64,000 nucleotides of DNA from Clostridiales bacterium. GTDB lineage: Bacteria; Bacillota; Clostridia; Oscillospirales; CAG-272. The notes below the pieces were generated by a model. The model saw only the letters and a list, made by a program, of their open reading frames with translations. It was not told the DNA's origin and made no database searches. Position numbers and translations under genes: made by a program. Shown here piece by piece: positions 14,557-22,990 of this stretch; position 1 is the first letter of the stretch, and the number at the start of each line of letters is the position of its first letter. The stretch lies in contig QALR01000026.1 in the NCBI GenBank assembly GCA_003150035.1, positions 62,001-126,000 on the forward strand, in the 5' to 3' direction.

Positions 14557-15756
14557 ATGATTGCAGGACACCTGCGAGAAAAAGACGGACATTTTTACTG
14601 TGTACTCAGCTACACCGATTACACAGGCGAACGAAAACAAATATGGAAAGCCACGGGGCTTCCCGTGAAAGGAAACAAGAAGCGCGCCGAAGAAATGCTA
14701 TCGCATCTTCGCAAAAGCTTTGTTGTGCCGAAGGCGCCAGCCGACTATTTTGATTTTAGCGACAGAATGCTTTTCACCGATTTTATGCGGGCTTGGCTGG
14801 AGGTGGTACGAAGCACGGTCGTGCCTACCACCTTCGGCGGCTATCAGACCACGGTGGAAAAGAAGTTCATTCCTTACTTTGAGAAAAAGAATCTGGCTCT
14901 TGCCAACGTGCAAGCCAAAGATTTGCAGACCTTCTACCTTCACGAAATGAAAACGCTGTCGGGAACAACGGTCAGACACGAGCACGCGCTGCTTCACAAG
15001 ATCCTCAAGTACGCATACCGAATGGATCTCATCCCAAACAACCCCGCCGACAAGGTTGACCCGCCCCGCGCGGAACGCTTTGAAGGCTCGGCGTACACCG
15101 AGGAAGAGCTTGCCTTGCTCATCGAGAAATCTTGGGATCACAATCTGGGACTTCTCATCTACATCACGGCTCTCTTGGGTCTGCGTAGAAGTGAGGTGCT
15201 CGGACTTCGGTGGAAAGCCATTGACTTTGAGGAGAACAGGATCACCATCAACCACACGGTCACTGAGGCGCGTGTGGACGGCAAAACCGTTATCATTGCC
15301 TCCGACCGCACCAAGACCAAGTCGAGCTACAGAAGCTTTCCCATGTCCGACACGGTGCGCGAAAAGCTGCTTGCTTGGTGTGAGGTGCAAAAGCGGAACC
15401 GCAAGATCTGCGGCAACTGCTACAATATGAAGGACATTGACTACGTGTTCACCGACGAGATGGGTAACCGCTTCAAGCCGCGCTACATCGAGGACGCTTT
15501 CCCCAAGATTCTGGAACGCAACGGGTTGCGCAAGATTCGCTTCCACGATCTGCGCCACACCTGCGCGAGTCTGATGCACAAAATGGGGCTTTCCCCCAAG
15601 GAAGTGCAGGACTATTTAGGCCATTCCACCGTGAGCGTAACTTTAAATATTTACACGCATTTGGACTGGAGCAGCAAGGAAAATGCCGCAAAAGCCATGG
15701 AAAACGCAGTAAAATTACCCGAAAATGTGCAAATTGCGAGCAAATGGGAGAGCTGA
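14557..15756 (+). CDS. int: Tyrosine site-specific integrase
   Basis: Integrase of 399 residues that inserts and excises the element at the adjacent tRNA-Ser gene. It has an N-terminal arm-binding part, a core-binding SAM-like domain (~65-165) and a catalytic domain with Arg in Leu-Gly-Leu-Arg-Arg-Ser-Glu-Val (~213), the His-Asp-Leu-Arg-His-Thr box (~329-334), the Leu-Gly-His-Ser box (~354) and the nucleophile Tyr in Ile-Tyr-Thr-His-Leu (~367). Architecture and length match Tn916-type integrases. A ribosome site (aaaggagtt) sets the ATG. The gene ends about 160 bases from the tRNA gene, the usual arrangement for tRNA-targeting elements. Confidence 0.92.
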   Translation: MIAGHLREKDGHFYCVLSYTDYTGERKQIWKATGLPVKGNKKRAEEMLSHLRKSFVVPKAPADYFDFSDRMLFTDFMRAWLEVVRSTVVPTTFGGYQTTVEKKFIPYFEKKNLALANVQAKDLQTFYLHEMKTLSGTTVRHEHALLHKILKYAYRMDLIPNNPADKVDPPRAERFEGSAYTEEELALLIEKSWDHNLGLLIYITALLGLRRSEVLGLRWKAIDFEENRITINHTVTEARVDGKTVIIASDRTKTKSSYRSFPMSDTVREKLLAWCEVQKRNRKICGNCYNMKDIDYVFTDEMGNRFKPRYIEDAFPKILERNGLRKIRFHDLRHTCASLMHKMGLSPKEVQDYLGHSTVSVTLNIYTHLDWSSKENAAKAMENAVKLPENVQIASKWES

Positions 15757-15791
15757 AAAAGCCTTATGCCACAAGGGTTTTTCGGGGGTCA

Positions 15792-15894
15792 GGAGAGAAT
15801 TTTTGAGTTCTCTCCAAGGCAAAATTTCAGGGGCTTAAAACAAAGAAAAAAGCACCTGGAATTTGGCGAATATCACCAAGCTCAAGTGCTTTTT
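15792..15894 (+). terminator. Integrase terminator region
   Basis: Two hairpins follow the integrase: GGAGAGAA at 15792-15799 with TTCTCTCC at 15808-15815, and AAAAAGCAC at 15847-15855 with GTGCTTTTT at 15886-15894. The second has A and T tracts on both sides, so it can act on both strands. Confidence 0.65.
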
Positions 15895-15917
15895 ACTACA
15901 CAAATTTGTGCAAAATG

Positions 15918-16005
15918 TGGCGGAGGGTGTGGGATTCGAACCCACGTGCCCAGAGGGCAAACGGTTTTCAAGACCGCCTCGTTATGACCACTTCGATAAC
16001 CCTCC
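15918..16005 (-). tRNA. tRNA-Ser (anticodon TGA)
   Basis: The minus strand folds as a class II tRNA: acceptor GGAGGGT pairs with ACCCTCC, the anticodon loop is CTTGAAA with anticodon TGA, there is a long variable arm, and the T loop reads GTTCGAATC. The 3' CCA is encoded (15918-15920). The 3' end faces the integrase, so this gene is the likely attachment site of the element. Confidence 0.93.
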
Positions 16006-16144
16006 GTAGGGTATCTTTAGCGAAATGCTCCGGAATTTGGAGAGAATTTCGCGAGAGAACTATGAAATTTTTGTATGATGGAGAATGCCGAAAACCCTTG
16101 ATATGACAAGGATTTTGAGGGAACAAACTGAACAGTTACGCGCG
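16006..16144 (+). other. Scar of an older integrated element (integrase 3' tail)
   Basis: A short frame ending at about 16103 reads Met-Met-Glu-Asn-Ala-Glu-Asn-Pro-stop, close to the Met-Glu-Asn-Ala tail of the intact integrase. It lies just before the truncated tRNA-Ser, as the intact integrase lies before the complete one. A GGAGAGAATTT string is also shared with the stretch after the intact integrase. I infer the remnant of a related element's end. Confidence 0.45.
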
Positions 16145-16187
16145 GGTTTTCAAGACCGCCTCGTTATGACCGCTTCGATACCTCTCC
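16145..16187 (-). pseudogene. Truncated tRNA-Ser (5' part only)
   Basis: The minus strand carries a tRNA-Ser 5' arm (GGAGAGG), the D arm and the anticodon arm with TGA, then stops matching just after the anticodon stem. It shares 27 identical bases with the complete gene (16145-16171 versus 15963-15989), but its acceptor arm differs (GGAGAGG against GGAGGGT). No 3' half is present, so it cannot give a working tRNA. Confidence 0.8.
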
Positions 16188-16590
16188 GTATAAGCCTCTG
16201 ACGACAGAATCTATGTTATCATATTTTTTTTGAGTTGTCAACAGCAGAGCCGTTTTTTACAGTAAATTTGCTGCTGCCATAGCCGCCACGGTCTGTAATC
16301 GTCTCCGCCCCTACTGTCAACAGCCGATACTTTTATGACAAGCCGCGAAAACATTCCGATTTTCGCATTTCAACGGCGATTTATGCTGGGTCAGAGTGCC
16401 GTCCAAACCAAAAGCCAACAACTTTATCATAAAAATAGTTCTTACTCATCATCGCTCACGGACGCTATGTATAACCTCACACTGAAAATTATGGCAGCAG
16501 AAGCCGAATGTCCGTCTGCCGGCATCTCATATCAGTTTTTCTATCAGCTAAATAGCTCAAAGCCCTTTCCTTGGAGGATTCCATGAAAAT
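16188..16590. other. Gene-free stretch
   Basis: About 400 bases without a supported gene. A short plus-strand open frame (16335-16586) has no ribosome site and no recognisable protein character. No repeats or clear promoters were seen. Confidence 0.5.
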
Positions 16591-16612
16591 CCGCAGGCAA
16601 AAGTGCCTGCGG
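16591..16612 (-). terminator. aspA terminator
   Basis: A perfect 9-bp stem (CCGCAGGCA, four-base loop) lies 40 bases after the aspA stop. On the minus strand it is followed by ATTTTC. Confidence 0.7.
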
Positions 16613-16651
16613 AGATATTATATCACAAATCTATTTTTAATACAATCCTTT

Positions 16652-18070
16652 TTAATGTGTCTGCTTCATAGCATCCAAACGGCGCGGCTCCGTCATGGCA
16701 CGTGCATCTAAAATATGAGTAAGCTCTTCCTCACTCATGATACCGTCGCGTAACAGGATATCCCTCACCGGGACATTCGTTTTCAAAGACTCTTTGGCAA
16801 TATCCGCCGCGTGCTGATAGCCGATATAAGGTGCCATGGCCGTGACAATCCCTGTGCTCGCCGCAACATTGGCGGCACACCTGTTTTTATCGGCCTGAAT
16901 GCCGATCACACAGTTTTCCACAAAAGTGTCAACGGCCGCTGTCATTGAGGAAATCGATTCAAAGAGCTGATAAAAGATAACCGGCTCAAAGGCGTTCAGT
17001 TCGAGCTGTCCCGCTTCCGCCGCCGCGGCAATGGTCGCGTCATGTCCGATGACCAGAAACGCCACCTGATTGACTACCTCTGGAATGACTGGATTGACTT
17101 TTCCCGGCATGATAGAAGATCCATTCTGTTTTGCGGGAAGAATCAGTTCTCCAAGTCCTGTGCGCGGGCCGCTGGAAAGAAGTCTTAGGTCGTTTGCTAT
17201 CTTGGAAAGATTGACAGCACAGGTTTTGAGCGCTCCGGACACTGTGACAAAACCATCAAGGTTTTGGGTTGCGTCAATCAAATTGTCCGCTTTCCGGATT
17301 TCATATCCAACAATACCGGAAAGCACTTTTGTGATATTTTCAAGATATTCGGGGGCTACGTTGATCGACGTGCCGATAGCGCTTCCACCGAGATTGACAG
17401 TGTGCATCTCCCGTTCTGCCGTCTCAATTCTTCCAATATCGCGGCGAACTACGGCTGCATAAGCGGCAAATTCCTGCCCAAGCCGAATCGGAACAGCATC
17501 CTGAAGCTGCGTTCTACCCATTTTTATCACACCGTCAAATTCTTTGGCTTTGCCATCAAACGCCAATGCCAACATATGGAGGTTAAGCAGCAGCGGCTGA
17601 AGAAGATCGATCACTGTCATCTTCCCCGCTGTCGGAATAACATCGTTCGTGGATTGCGCAAGATTGACATGGTCATTTGGATGCACAAGCGAATACTCGC
17701 CTTTTTTTCCGCCGAGGAGCTCCTCCGCCCGATTGGCAATGACCTCATTGACATTCATATTAGCGGAGGTCCCGGCGCCGCCCTGAATCGCATCTACAAT
17801 GAAGTCGTTTGCGTGTTCTCCCTCAAGGACCTCCTCACAGGCAGCAAGAATCGCTTCTGCTTTCTCATGCGGAAGCCTGCCGATTTTTTCATTGACAATG
17901 GCCGCCGCTTTTTTTATCATCACAATGTTTTTTATAAAAAGAGGATGAAGCCCCTGTCCTGTAATCTGAAAATTGCGATAGGCCCGCAAAGACTGCACAC
18001 CATAATAAGCATCCTTCGGAACTGCAAGCGTTCCAATGGAATCTTTTTCTACTCGAAGGTTTTCACTCAT
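16652..18070 (-). CDS. aspA: Aspartate ammonia-lyase
   Basis: Aspartase converts L-aspartate to fumarate and ammonia, feeding amino-acid catabolism or anaerobic fumarate metabolism. The product has 472 residues, the usual length. The fumarase/aspartase superfamily signature Gly-Ser-Ser-Ile-Met-Pro-Gly-Lys-Val-Asn-Pro is present near residue 318, as are Gly-Ala-Gly-Thr-Ser-Ala-Asn-Met-Asn (~98-106) and Gly-Arg-Thr-Gln-Leu-Gln-Asp (~186). The strong Thr-Ser-Ala-Asn-Met segment favours aspartase over fumarase. It is divergent from an Lrp/AsnC-type regulator gene, which probably controls it in response to an amino acid. Confidence 0.93.
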   Translation of the reverse strand: MSENLRVEKDSIGTLAVPKDAYYGVQSLRAYRNFQITGQGLHPLFIKNIVMIKKAAAIVNEKIGRLPHEKAEAILAACEEVLEGEHANDFIVDAIQGGAGTSANMNVNEVIANRAEELLGGKKGEYSLVHPNDHVNLAQSTNDVIPTAGKMTVIDLLQPLLLNLHMLALAFDGKAKEFDGVIKMGRTQLQDAVPIRLGQEFAAYAAVVRRDIGRIETAEREMHTVNLGGSAIGTSINVAPEYLENITKVLSGIVGYEIRKADNLIDATQNLDGFVTVSGALKTCAVNLSKIANDLRLLSSGPRTGLGELILPAKQNGSSIMPGKVNPVIPEVVNQVAFLVIGHDATIAAAAEAGQLELNAFEPVIFYQLFESISSMTAAVDTFVENCVIGIQADKNRCAANVAASTGIVTAMAPYIGYQHAADIAKESLKTNVPVRDILLRDGIMSEEELTHILDARAMTEPRRLDAMKQTH

Positions 18071-18423
18071 ATTCTATCCTCCCCTGCGCCGCAGGGCGCA
18101 GTCTGTTTCTTCTCTCAAATTTGCTCGAAAATCTTTTTAATGAAAGAAATTCATCGCATGGCTTCTTTTCGCATTCTATATCATAGAACGCCCCTGCCCT
18201 TTTTGTAAATCCTTTTTCCCCATTTACGAATAAGGTTAAAATGCTCGGATTTTTTCTTTTAAAAAAACGGAAATCCTCTTGTTTTTTTTCTTTTTATAAT
18301 GTAAAATACTCTTAGGATAAAAAACGAAAAAAATTTCCTCGTTTTTTCCGTTTCCGTAAAAAGCCATTTTCCTATATGAAATCTATCGTCATGGCGGAGT
18401 TTTCCGCGGAGGTTTAACCCTTT
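18071..18423. other. Divergent regulatory region between aspA and the Lrp-type gene
   Basis: AT-rich stretch of about 350 bases without a gene. A TATAAT hexamer lies at 18295-18300, but no well-spaced -35 could be fixed. Lrp-type binding sites would be expected here; no clear palindrome was seen. Confidence 0.4.
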
Positions 18424-18930
18424 ATGAAAAATCTGCTCGACCGAACCGATCTCGAGATTCTCTCTATTCTGGAAGAAAATGCAAGAACGCCCATCAAAAC
18501 CATTGCTCAGCGTGTCTTTATCTCCCCTCCCACCGTTGCCGCCAGAATCGATGCTATGGAAAAAGCCGGAATTTTACTCGGCTATCACGCCAAGATCAGC
18601 GAATCCATTCTCGGCCATCCTGTGCGCGCTTTCATCAATTTAGAGGTCACCCCGGAAAGAAAAACCGAGCTGTATCCGTTTCTTGCCGACTGCCCTGATG
18701 TCATCGAATGCAGCCACGTGACAGGAGAATATTCCCTTTTGATGCAAACTATCTTTGACAGCACAGACAGCCTTGACAAATTTATCAGCCGCCTACAGGA
18801 CTTCGGTAGGACCAAAACACAAATCGTATTTTCTACTATCGTGGAACACCGCGGCTTTCGTCTGCTGGATGCAGAAAATTTCACAAAAAGCTCAGATGAC
18901 AAATCAACCTCCCGAAGCAGTTCCCATTGA
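18424..18930 (+). CDS. Lrp/AsnC family transcriptional regulator
   Basis: The product (168 residues) has an N-terminal helix-turn-helix typical of the family (Asp-Leu-Glu-Ile-Leu near residue 9, Pro-Thr-Val-Ala-Ala-Arg-Ile near 40) and a C-terminal RAM effector domain with His-Val-Thr-Gly-Glu-Tyr-Ser-Leu near residue 100. These regulators sense amino acids. Its divergent position suggests that it controls aspA. A Ser/Thr-rich tail of about 15 residues extends beyond the usual end. Confidence 0.87.
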   Translation: MKNLLDRTDLEILSILEENARTPIKTIAQRVFISPPTVAARIDAMEKAGILLGYHAKISESILGHPVRAFINLEVTPERKTELYPFLADCPDVIECSHVTGEYSLLMQTIFDSTDSLDKFISRLQDFGRTKTQIVFSTIVEHRGFRLLDAENFTKSSDDKSTSRSSSH

Positions 18931-18946
18931 ACTGCTTTTTATTTTT
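18916..18946 (+). terminator. Terminator of the Lrp-type gene
   Basis: AGCAGTTC at 18916-18923 pairs perfectly with GAACTGCT at 18929-18936, followed by a T-rich tract. The left arm overlaps the last codons. Confidence 0.8.
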
Positions 18947-18956
18947 AAAAAAACTC

Positions 18957-18987
18957 TTGACAAACAATACTATGTGTTATATAGTAT
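18957..18987 (+). promoter_or_regulatory. Promoter with PadR-type operator
   Basis: TTGACA at 18957-18962 and TATAGT at 18980-18985 are 17 bases apart. ATACTAT (18967-18973) and ATAGTAT (18981-18987) form a perfect inverted repeat covering the spacer and -10, the usual position of an autoregulating PadR site. Confidence 0.75.
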
Positions 18988-19044
18988 TATGCGTAAGATA
19001 GTATTTAAGCTGCCAACTCAACAATGGAGCGGAAAGGAGCGGGT

Positions 19045-19371
19045 ATGGATGTTCAGGTAAAGCGCGGCATTCTTGAGATTTGTGTGCTATCCGTCCTTGC
19101 GCGGGGCGACTCCTACGGCTATCAGATTATAAAAGACATGAATGAGAAGGTCCCCATTACGGAATCCACTCTATATCCGATCCTCAAGCGGCTCGAATCA
19201 GCGGGCTTCCTCACGGTTTATTCCGTAGAACATCAAGGCAGGCTGCGCAAATTTTATGCCATTACCATGCAGGGCAGACAAAAGATCCAAGACTTTATCG
19301 AAAACTGGAAAGATGTGATGGATGCCTATCAATTTATTACAGAAGGATGGAACAACCATGACAAAGCATGA
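19045..19371 (+). CDS. PadR family transcriptional regulator
   Basis: A 108-residue winged-helix protein of the PadR type (Gly-Asp-Ser-Tyr-Gly-Tyr-Gln-Ile-Ile near residue 23 and Glu-Ser-Thr-Leu-Tyr-Pro-Ile-Leu-Lys-Arg-Leu near 41), with the short C-terminal helix of subfamily 2. The ATG at 19045 is chosen because ggaaaggag lies just upstream; an earlier ATG at 19024 lacks a ribosome site. It overlaps the next gene by 14 bases. The PadR-DUF1700-DUF4097 order is a common Firmicute module linked to membrane stress or antimicrobial peptides. Confidence 0.88.
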   Translation: MDVQVKRGILEICVLSVLARGDSYGYQIIKDMNEKVPITESTLYPILKRLESAGFLTVYSVEHQGRLRKFYAITMQGRQKIQDFIENWKDVMDAYQFITEGWNNHDKA

Positions 19372-19987
19372 ATTTTTGGAAGAACTGAAAGAGCTCCTTC
19401 TTGAACGGGGGCTATCCGCCGGCGAAGCGGAGAAATCCATTGAGTTTTATGCGGAAATGATCGACGACCGCATAGAAGACGGCATGTCAGAGAAGGAGGC
19501 CACAGCGGCGCTTGGCAGCATCAATGAAATCGCTGATAAAATCCTTTATGACACACCTCTCGCCATTCTCGTAAAATCTAAAATGAAACAAAAAAAAGAA
19601 ACACAGAAAAATTCCACACTTCTGATTATTCTCGCAGTACTCGGCTCTCCGATTTGGTTGTCACTGTTCATTGCCCTATTGGCTGTTTTTATCAGCTTTT
19701 ATGTCGTGGTCGGCTCTCTGATCCTTTCCGTCTTCACTGTGGTCTTTGCGGTTGGACTTTCCGGCATTCTCCTTCTGCCTGCAGCCGTCCTTATCATCTC
19801 AGAAAACCACATTGCCGTGATGGGTCTTGTCGGGGCAGGACTGATTCTTGTCGGGCTCTCCGTTTTGCTTTTCTTTCCCGCCAAATATGCCGCATCGGGA
19901 CTTATCCGCCTCTCGGCGATGATAATAAAAGGCATTAAATCGCTCTTTATTGGAAAATCCCCGCGTGTACAGGAGGTAGTCAAATGA
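19358..19987 (+). CDS. DUF1700 family membrane protein
   Basis: The protein (209 residues) begins with the typical cytosolic helical segment (Lys-His-Glu-Phe-Leu-Glu-Glu-Leu, then Tyr-Ala-Glu-Met-Ile-Asp-Asp-Arg) and continues with about four hydrophobic membrane segments between residues ~85 and 180. The family is often found between a PadR regulator and a DUF4097 protein, as here. It overlaps both neighbours (14 and 4 bases), so the three are co-translated. Its function is unknown, presumably as membrane partner of the downstream protein. Confidence 0.8.
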   Translation: MTKHEFLEELKELLLERGLSAGEAEKSIEFYAEMIDDRIEDGMSEKEATAALGSINEIADKILYDTPLAILVKSKMKQKKETQKNSTLLIILAVLGSPIWLSLFIALLAVFISFYVVVGSLILSVFTVVFAVGLSGILLLPAAVLIISENHIAVMGLVGAGLILVGLSVLLFFPAKYAASGLIRLSAMIIKGIKSLFIGKSPRVQEVVK

Positions 19988-20991
19988 AGAAAGCCACAAA
20001 AGCTGCCCTTATCTCGGCCTGTGTACTGATTGCCGTCGGGGTCGTCCTCTGTGTGCTTTCCTTTGCGGCAGCGCATGGAGATTGGAACGCCTATGAAGTG
20101 GACTCTGACGCCTATCTGTCCAAAACGGAAAGATATGACAGCAAGCAGGTGAGCGCGCTTATTTTCACAGACAGCTCCTGCGATGTGGAGCTCATTCGCA
20201 CAACCGGCAGTGACCTTATCATTTATTATAACGAAGGAGAAAAATCCGGCTACGATTTCTCACTTGCGGATGACGGGACACTCACTGTCAGCTTTCGCTC
20301 CGAGCGAAAATGGTATGAGTGGTTCTCCCTTTCCTTCGGAGGACCAACTCACAAAACCGTCATTGCTGTTCCTGACGGTTACGTAGGGGATATAGAAATC
20401 CGACTGGAAAGCGCAAACCTTATGGTGGGTTCCCTTTCCACTAATGGCGCTCTTGCTATCGCCACCGCAAGTGGAGACATCACCCTCACGCAAGCGGAGC
20501 TTGCCGGTGCACTCTCGGTTCTCACGACAAGCGGTGACATCCGTGTTTCTTCCTGCACGGCAGGTGATGTTTCCGTTCATTCAACAAGCGGCGACGCATT
20601 TGTCGATTCTCTTACCTGCCTATACCTAGATGTTTCCACTATAAGCGGCGATATGGATATGCAAAACATCCGCTGCGCCGATTCGCTGAAGCTTACATCC
20701 ACAAGCGGCGATATCGAGGCTCATGCCCTTACCGCTGCCAATGATCTGCAAGGGCAATCCACAAGCGGGAACATAGATTTGAGAGAGCTTCATGTTCAAA
20801 ATCTCGCGCTCGTTTCCGCCAGCGGTAATATCCATGCCGAAATCTATGCAAAAAAAGAAGACTATCGAATCAGCACGTCAACAACAAGCGGAAATGTGCA
20901 TGTACCGGAAGCCTATGGCTCAGAGAAATCCATTGAAGCCAAGACAACAAGCGGAAACATTCGAATTATTTTTCTTTCTGAAAAGGCATAA
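19984..20991 (+). CDS. DUF4097 family membrane-anchored beta-helix-like protein
   Basis: This protein of 335 residues has one N-terminal membrane anchor (residues ~8-29) and an exported domain built of at least eight short repeats with the core Thr-Ser-Gly-Asp-Ile or Thr-Ser-Gly-Asn-Ile, spaced about 18-22 residues apart, typical of the DUF4097 stacked-strand fold. Such proteins act at the membrane and are linked in some species to stress regulation. It starts in an ATGA overlap with the DUF1700 gene. Confidence 0.83.
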   Translation: MKKATKAALISACVLIAVGVVLCVLSFAAAHGDWNAYEVDSDAYLSKTERYDSKQVSALIFTDSSCDVELIRTTGSDLIIYYNEGEKSGYDFSLADDGTLTVSFRSERKWYEWFSLSFGGPTHKTVIAVPDGYVGDIEIRLESANLMVGSLSTNGALAIATASGDITLTQAELAGALSVLTTSGDIRVSSCTAGDVSVHSTSGDAFVDSLTCLYLDVSTISGDMDMQNIRCADSLKLTSTSGDIEAHALTAANDLQGQSTSGNIDLRELHVQNLALVSASGNIHAEIYAKKEDYRISTSTTSGNVHVPEAYGSEKSIEAKTTSGNIRIIFLSEKA

Positions 20992-21115
20992 AAGGAAGAG
21001 AAGGAAAGAATCCGTGCCCATAAAAATACGAAAACAACATTCCTGCCGGCAGCCGCCATTGTCTTCGATTATATTATCAAAAATAATTTTTCGTGAAAGA
21101 TACATTGCCCTTACA

Positions 21116-21150
21116 AAGAAAATCCCGAATGCTATGCATTCGGGATTTTC
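21116..21150. terminator. Bidirectional terminator between the DUF4097 operon and sufB
   Basis: A perfect 16-bp stem, AGAAAATCCCGAATGC at 21116-21131 with its complement at 21135-21150 and a three-base loop. T runs serve the plus strand (ctattctttttt), and the A/T ends also suit the convergent suf transcript. Confidence 0.85.
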
Positions 21151-21171
21151 TATTCTTTTTTCGCTCATGGT

Positions 21172-22092
21172 TTATTTTAGAAAACCGCTGATAATCTGTT
21201 CTTCCGCTTCTTTTTCCGTAAGTCCCAGCGTCATCAATTTCGTAATCTGTTCGCCGGCGATTTTTCCAATCGCCGCCTCATGAATCAGGCTTGCATCGAC
21301 ACAGCTCGCCGTAATCTCAGGCAGCGCGCTGACCGTAGCGTCATCCATAATAATAGCATCACACTCCGAATGTCCGGAGCATTTCGCATTTCCGCGAATA
21401 TTGGAGATAAAAACCTGCTTGGAGCTCTCCTTGGCCACGGAGCGGGAAATGACATTGGCGCCGGAACCATCGCCATCGAGATCAACCGTAAACTCCGTCT
21501 TGGCAAACTGCCGCCCATGCGTCATGATTTTCTCCCGGATCACAATCGAAGCGCCCGCCGCAAGCTTCGCCGTTGTCTTACGTATCGTGGAATCGATCCC
21601 CTTGATCTGCGTCGTTTCCATTTCCATATAAGCGTTTTCCGAAAGCTGGGCAACCGTCGTTGGATTCATTACATTTTCCCCGTTACCGTCGCCCTCGCCA
21701 TAATGCCTTTCGATATAGCGGACTTTTGCATTCTTGCCCACATAGAAGCTGTGAACGCCGTCATGCTCGGACTTCTGCACGCCGCAGTTATGAATCCCGC
21801 AGCCCGCGATAATCGTCACATCCGCGCCTTCTCCGATGTAAAAATCATTATATACGACTTCGGAAAGTCCGCTTTCGCTGATAATAACCGGAATATGCAC
21901 GCTCTCGTTTTTTGTACCCGGTTTGATATAAATATCAATGCCCTGCTTATCTTCTTTTGTCACAATATCTATGTTATTGGTAGTAGCGCGCCCCGCAGAG
22001 CCACCATTGGCTCGGATATTATAGGCGCCTGTCGGAATGGCATGCAGATCCGCGACCTCTCTTAGCAAGTTTTTCTGAATTTCATCTATCAT
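21172..22092 (-). CDS. sufB: SufB/SufD-type Fe-S cluster scaffold
   Basis: Scaffold protein for iron-sulfur cluster assembly, working with the SufC ATPase encoded just upstream. It is short (about 306 residues from this start) and shows the beta-helix core of the SufBD family, with Gly-Cys-Gly-Ile-His-Asn-Cys-Gly, a Cys-Ser-Gly-His-Ser-Glu-Cys-Asp segment, and the conserved end His-Glu-Ala-Ala-Ile-Gly-Lys-Ile. The pair resembles the minimal two-gene SUF-like systems of anaerobes. The start is uncertain: the ATG at 22092 gives the family-like N-terminus (Asp-Glu-Ile-Gln-Lys-Asn-Leu-Leu) but lacks a ribosome site, and the frame is open upstream to a TTG at 22143. Confidence 0.83.
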   Translation of the reverse strand: MIDEIQKNLLREVADLHAIPTGAYNIRANGGSAGRATTNNIDIVTKEDKQGIDIYIKPGTKNESVHIPVIISESGLSEVVYNDFYIGEGADVTIIAGCGIHNCGVQKSEHDGVHSFYVGKNAKVRYIERHYGEGDGNGENVMNPTTVAQLSENAYMEMETTQIKGIDSTIRKTTAKLAAGASIVIREKIMTHGRQFAKTEFTVDLDGDGSGANVISRSVAKESSKQVFISNIRGNAKCSGHSECDAIIMDDATVSALPEITASCVDASLIHEAAIGKIAGEQITKLMTLGLTEKEAEEQIISGFLK

Positions 22093-22231
22093 AGACTTCG
22101 TACCGATAAAACGGCCGTTTTCCCCCCTTTTTTCTATGGGCAATGCCCATTGCGAATATATGGCAGCGGCAAGCAGCTTTTTCCTGCAAACCGCGTGTCA
22201 AAACAAATATAGCAGAAACTACGTTCTCCCA

Positions 22232-22960
22232 TTACAGGATTTTTTCCGTCAAGGTGCGGCAAGCCATGCCGGATGTGTCGAGCAGCTCTGGCAGAATTTC
22301 CTCTTTTGGTCCGAATTTGGTAAGCGTTCCGTTCGCAATCACTAAGATTTTATCAGCAATATTCAATATCCGCTCCTGATGGGAAATAATCAGAATCGTA
22401 CCGCCGCCGCGCTCATACATGTTTTCAAAAACTTTAATCAGGTTGTGGAAGCTCCAAAGGTCGATGCCCGCTTCCGGCTCATCAAACACCGAAAGTCTCG
22501 TGCCGCGCGCAAGTACGGTCGCAATCTCGATACGCTTAAGCTCTCCGCCGGAAAGAGAGGCGTTGACCTCCCTGTCGATATAGTCGCGTGCGCATAGCCC
22601 CACCTCAGAAAGATATTCGCAAGCCTCCGACACGCCGATTTTTCTGCCTGAAGCGATGGTGATAAGGTCTTTTACCGTAATGCCCTTGAAGCGAACCGGC
22701 TGTTGAAACGCGAAGCTGACACCGCGTTTGGCTCGCTCCGTCACGGAAAGAGGGGTGATGTCTTCCCCATCCAAGTAAATCTGCCCTTCGCTCGGCGTGA
22801 GGATGCCGGCAATCAATTTAGCCAATGTCGATTTTCCCCCGCCATTAGGTCCCGTAATCGCCACAAAACGTTCGTCGGTTTTGACGCTGATATTCCGCAG
22901 AATTTCTTTTTTTCCCGTCTCGCCTGTCGCTTCAAACGAAACATTTTTCAGTTCTAACAT
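22232..22960 (-). CDS. sufC: Fe-S assembly ATPase SufC
   Basis: An ABC-type ATPase of 242 residues. The Walker A is Gly-Pro-Asn-Gly-Gly-Gly-Lys-Ser-Thr (~37-45), the signature Leu-Ser-Gly-Gly-Glu (~138) and the Walker B-type Phe-Asp-Glu-Pro-Glu-Ala-Gly-Ile-Asp (~160), the last a SufC hallmark. It drives conformational change in the SufB-type scaffold. It is followed after about 140 bases by sufB; genes for SufS and SufU are not in the window. Confidence 0.9.
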   Translation of the reverse strand: MLELKNVSFEATGETGKKEILRNISVKTDERFVAITGPNGGGKSTLAKLIAGILTPSEGQIYLDGEDITPLSVTERAKRGVSFAFQQPVRFKGITVKDLITIASGRKIGVSEACEYLSEVGLCARDYIDREVNASLSGGELKRIEIATVLARGTRLSVFDEPEAGIDLWSFHNLIKVFENMYERGGGTILIISHQERILNIADKILVIANGTLTKFGPKEEILPELLDTSGMACRTLTEKIL

Positions 22961-22990
22961 ATTCCTCCTCCTGTTACGATAATTTTTCTG

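Noticed and set aside
14698..15579. Long antisense open frame (293 codons) over the integrase gene
   Set aside because: It is a shadow of the integrase reading frame, with no initiation signal and no recognisable domain.
16335..16586. Plus-strand open frame of 83 codons after the tRNA remnants
   Set aside because: No ribosome site, no domain, and it runs into the aspA terminator.
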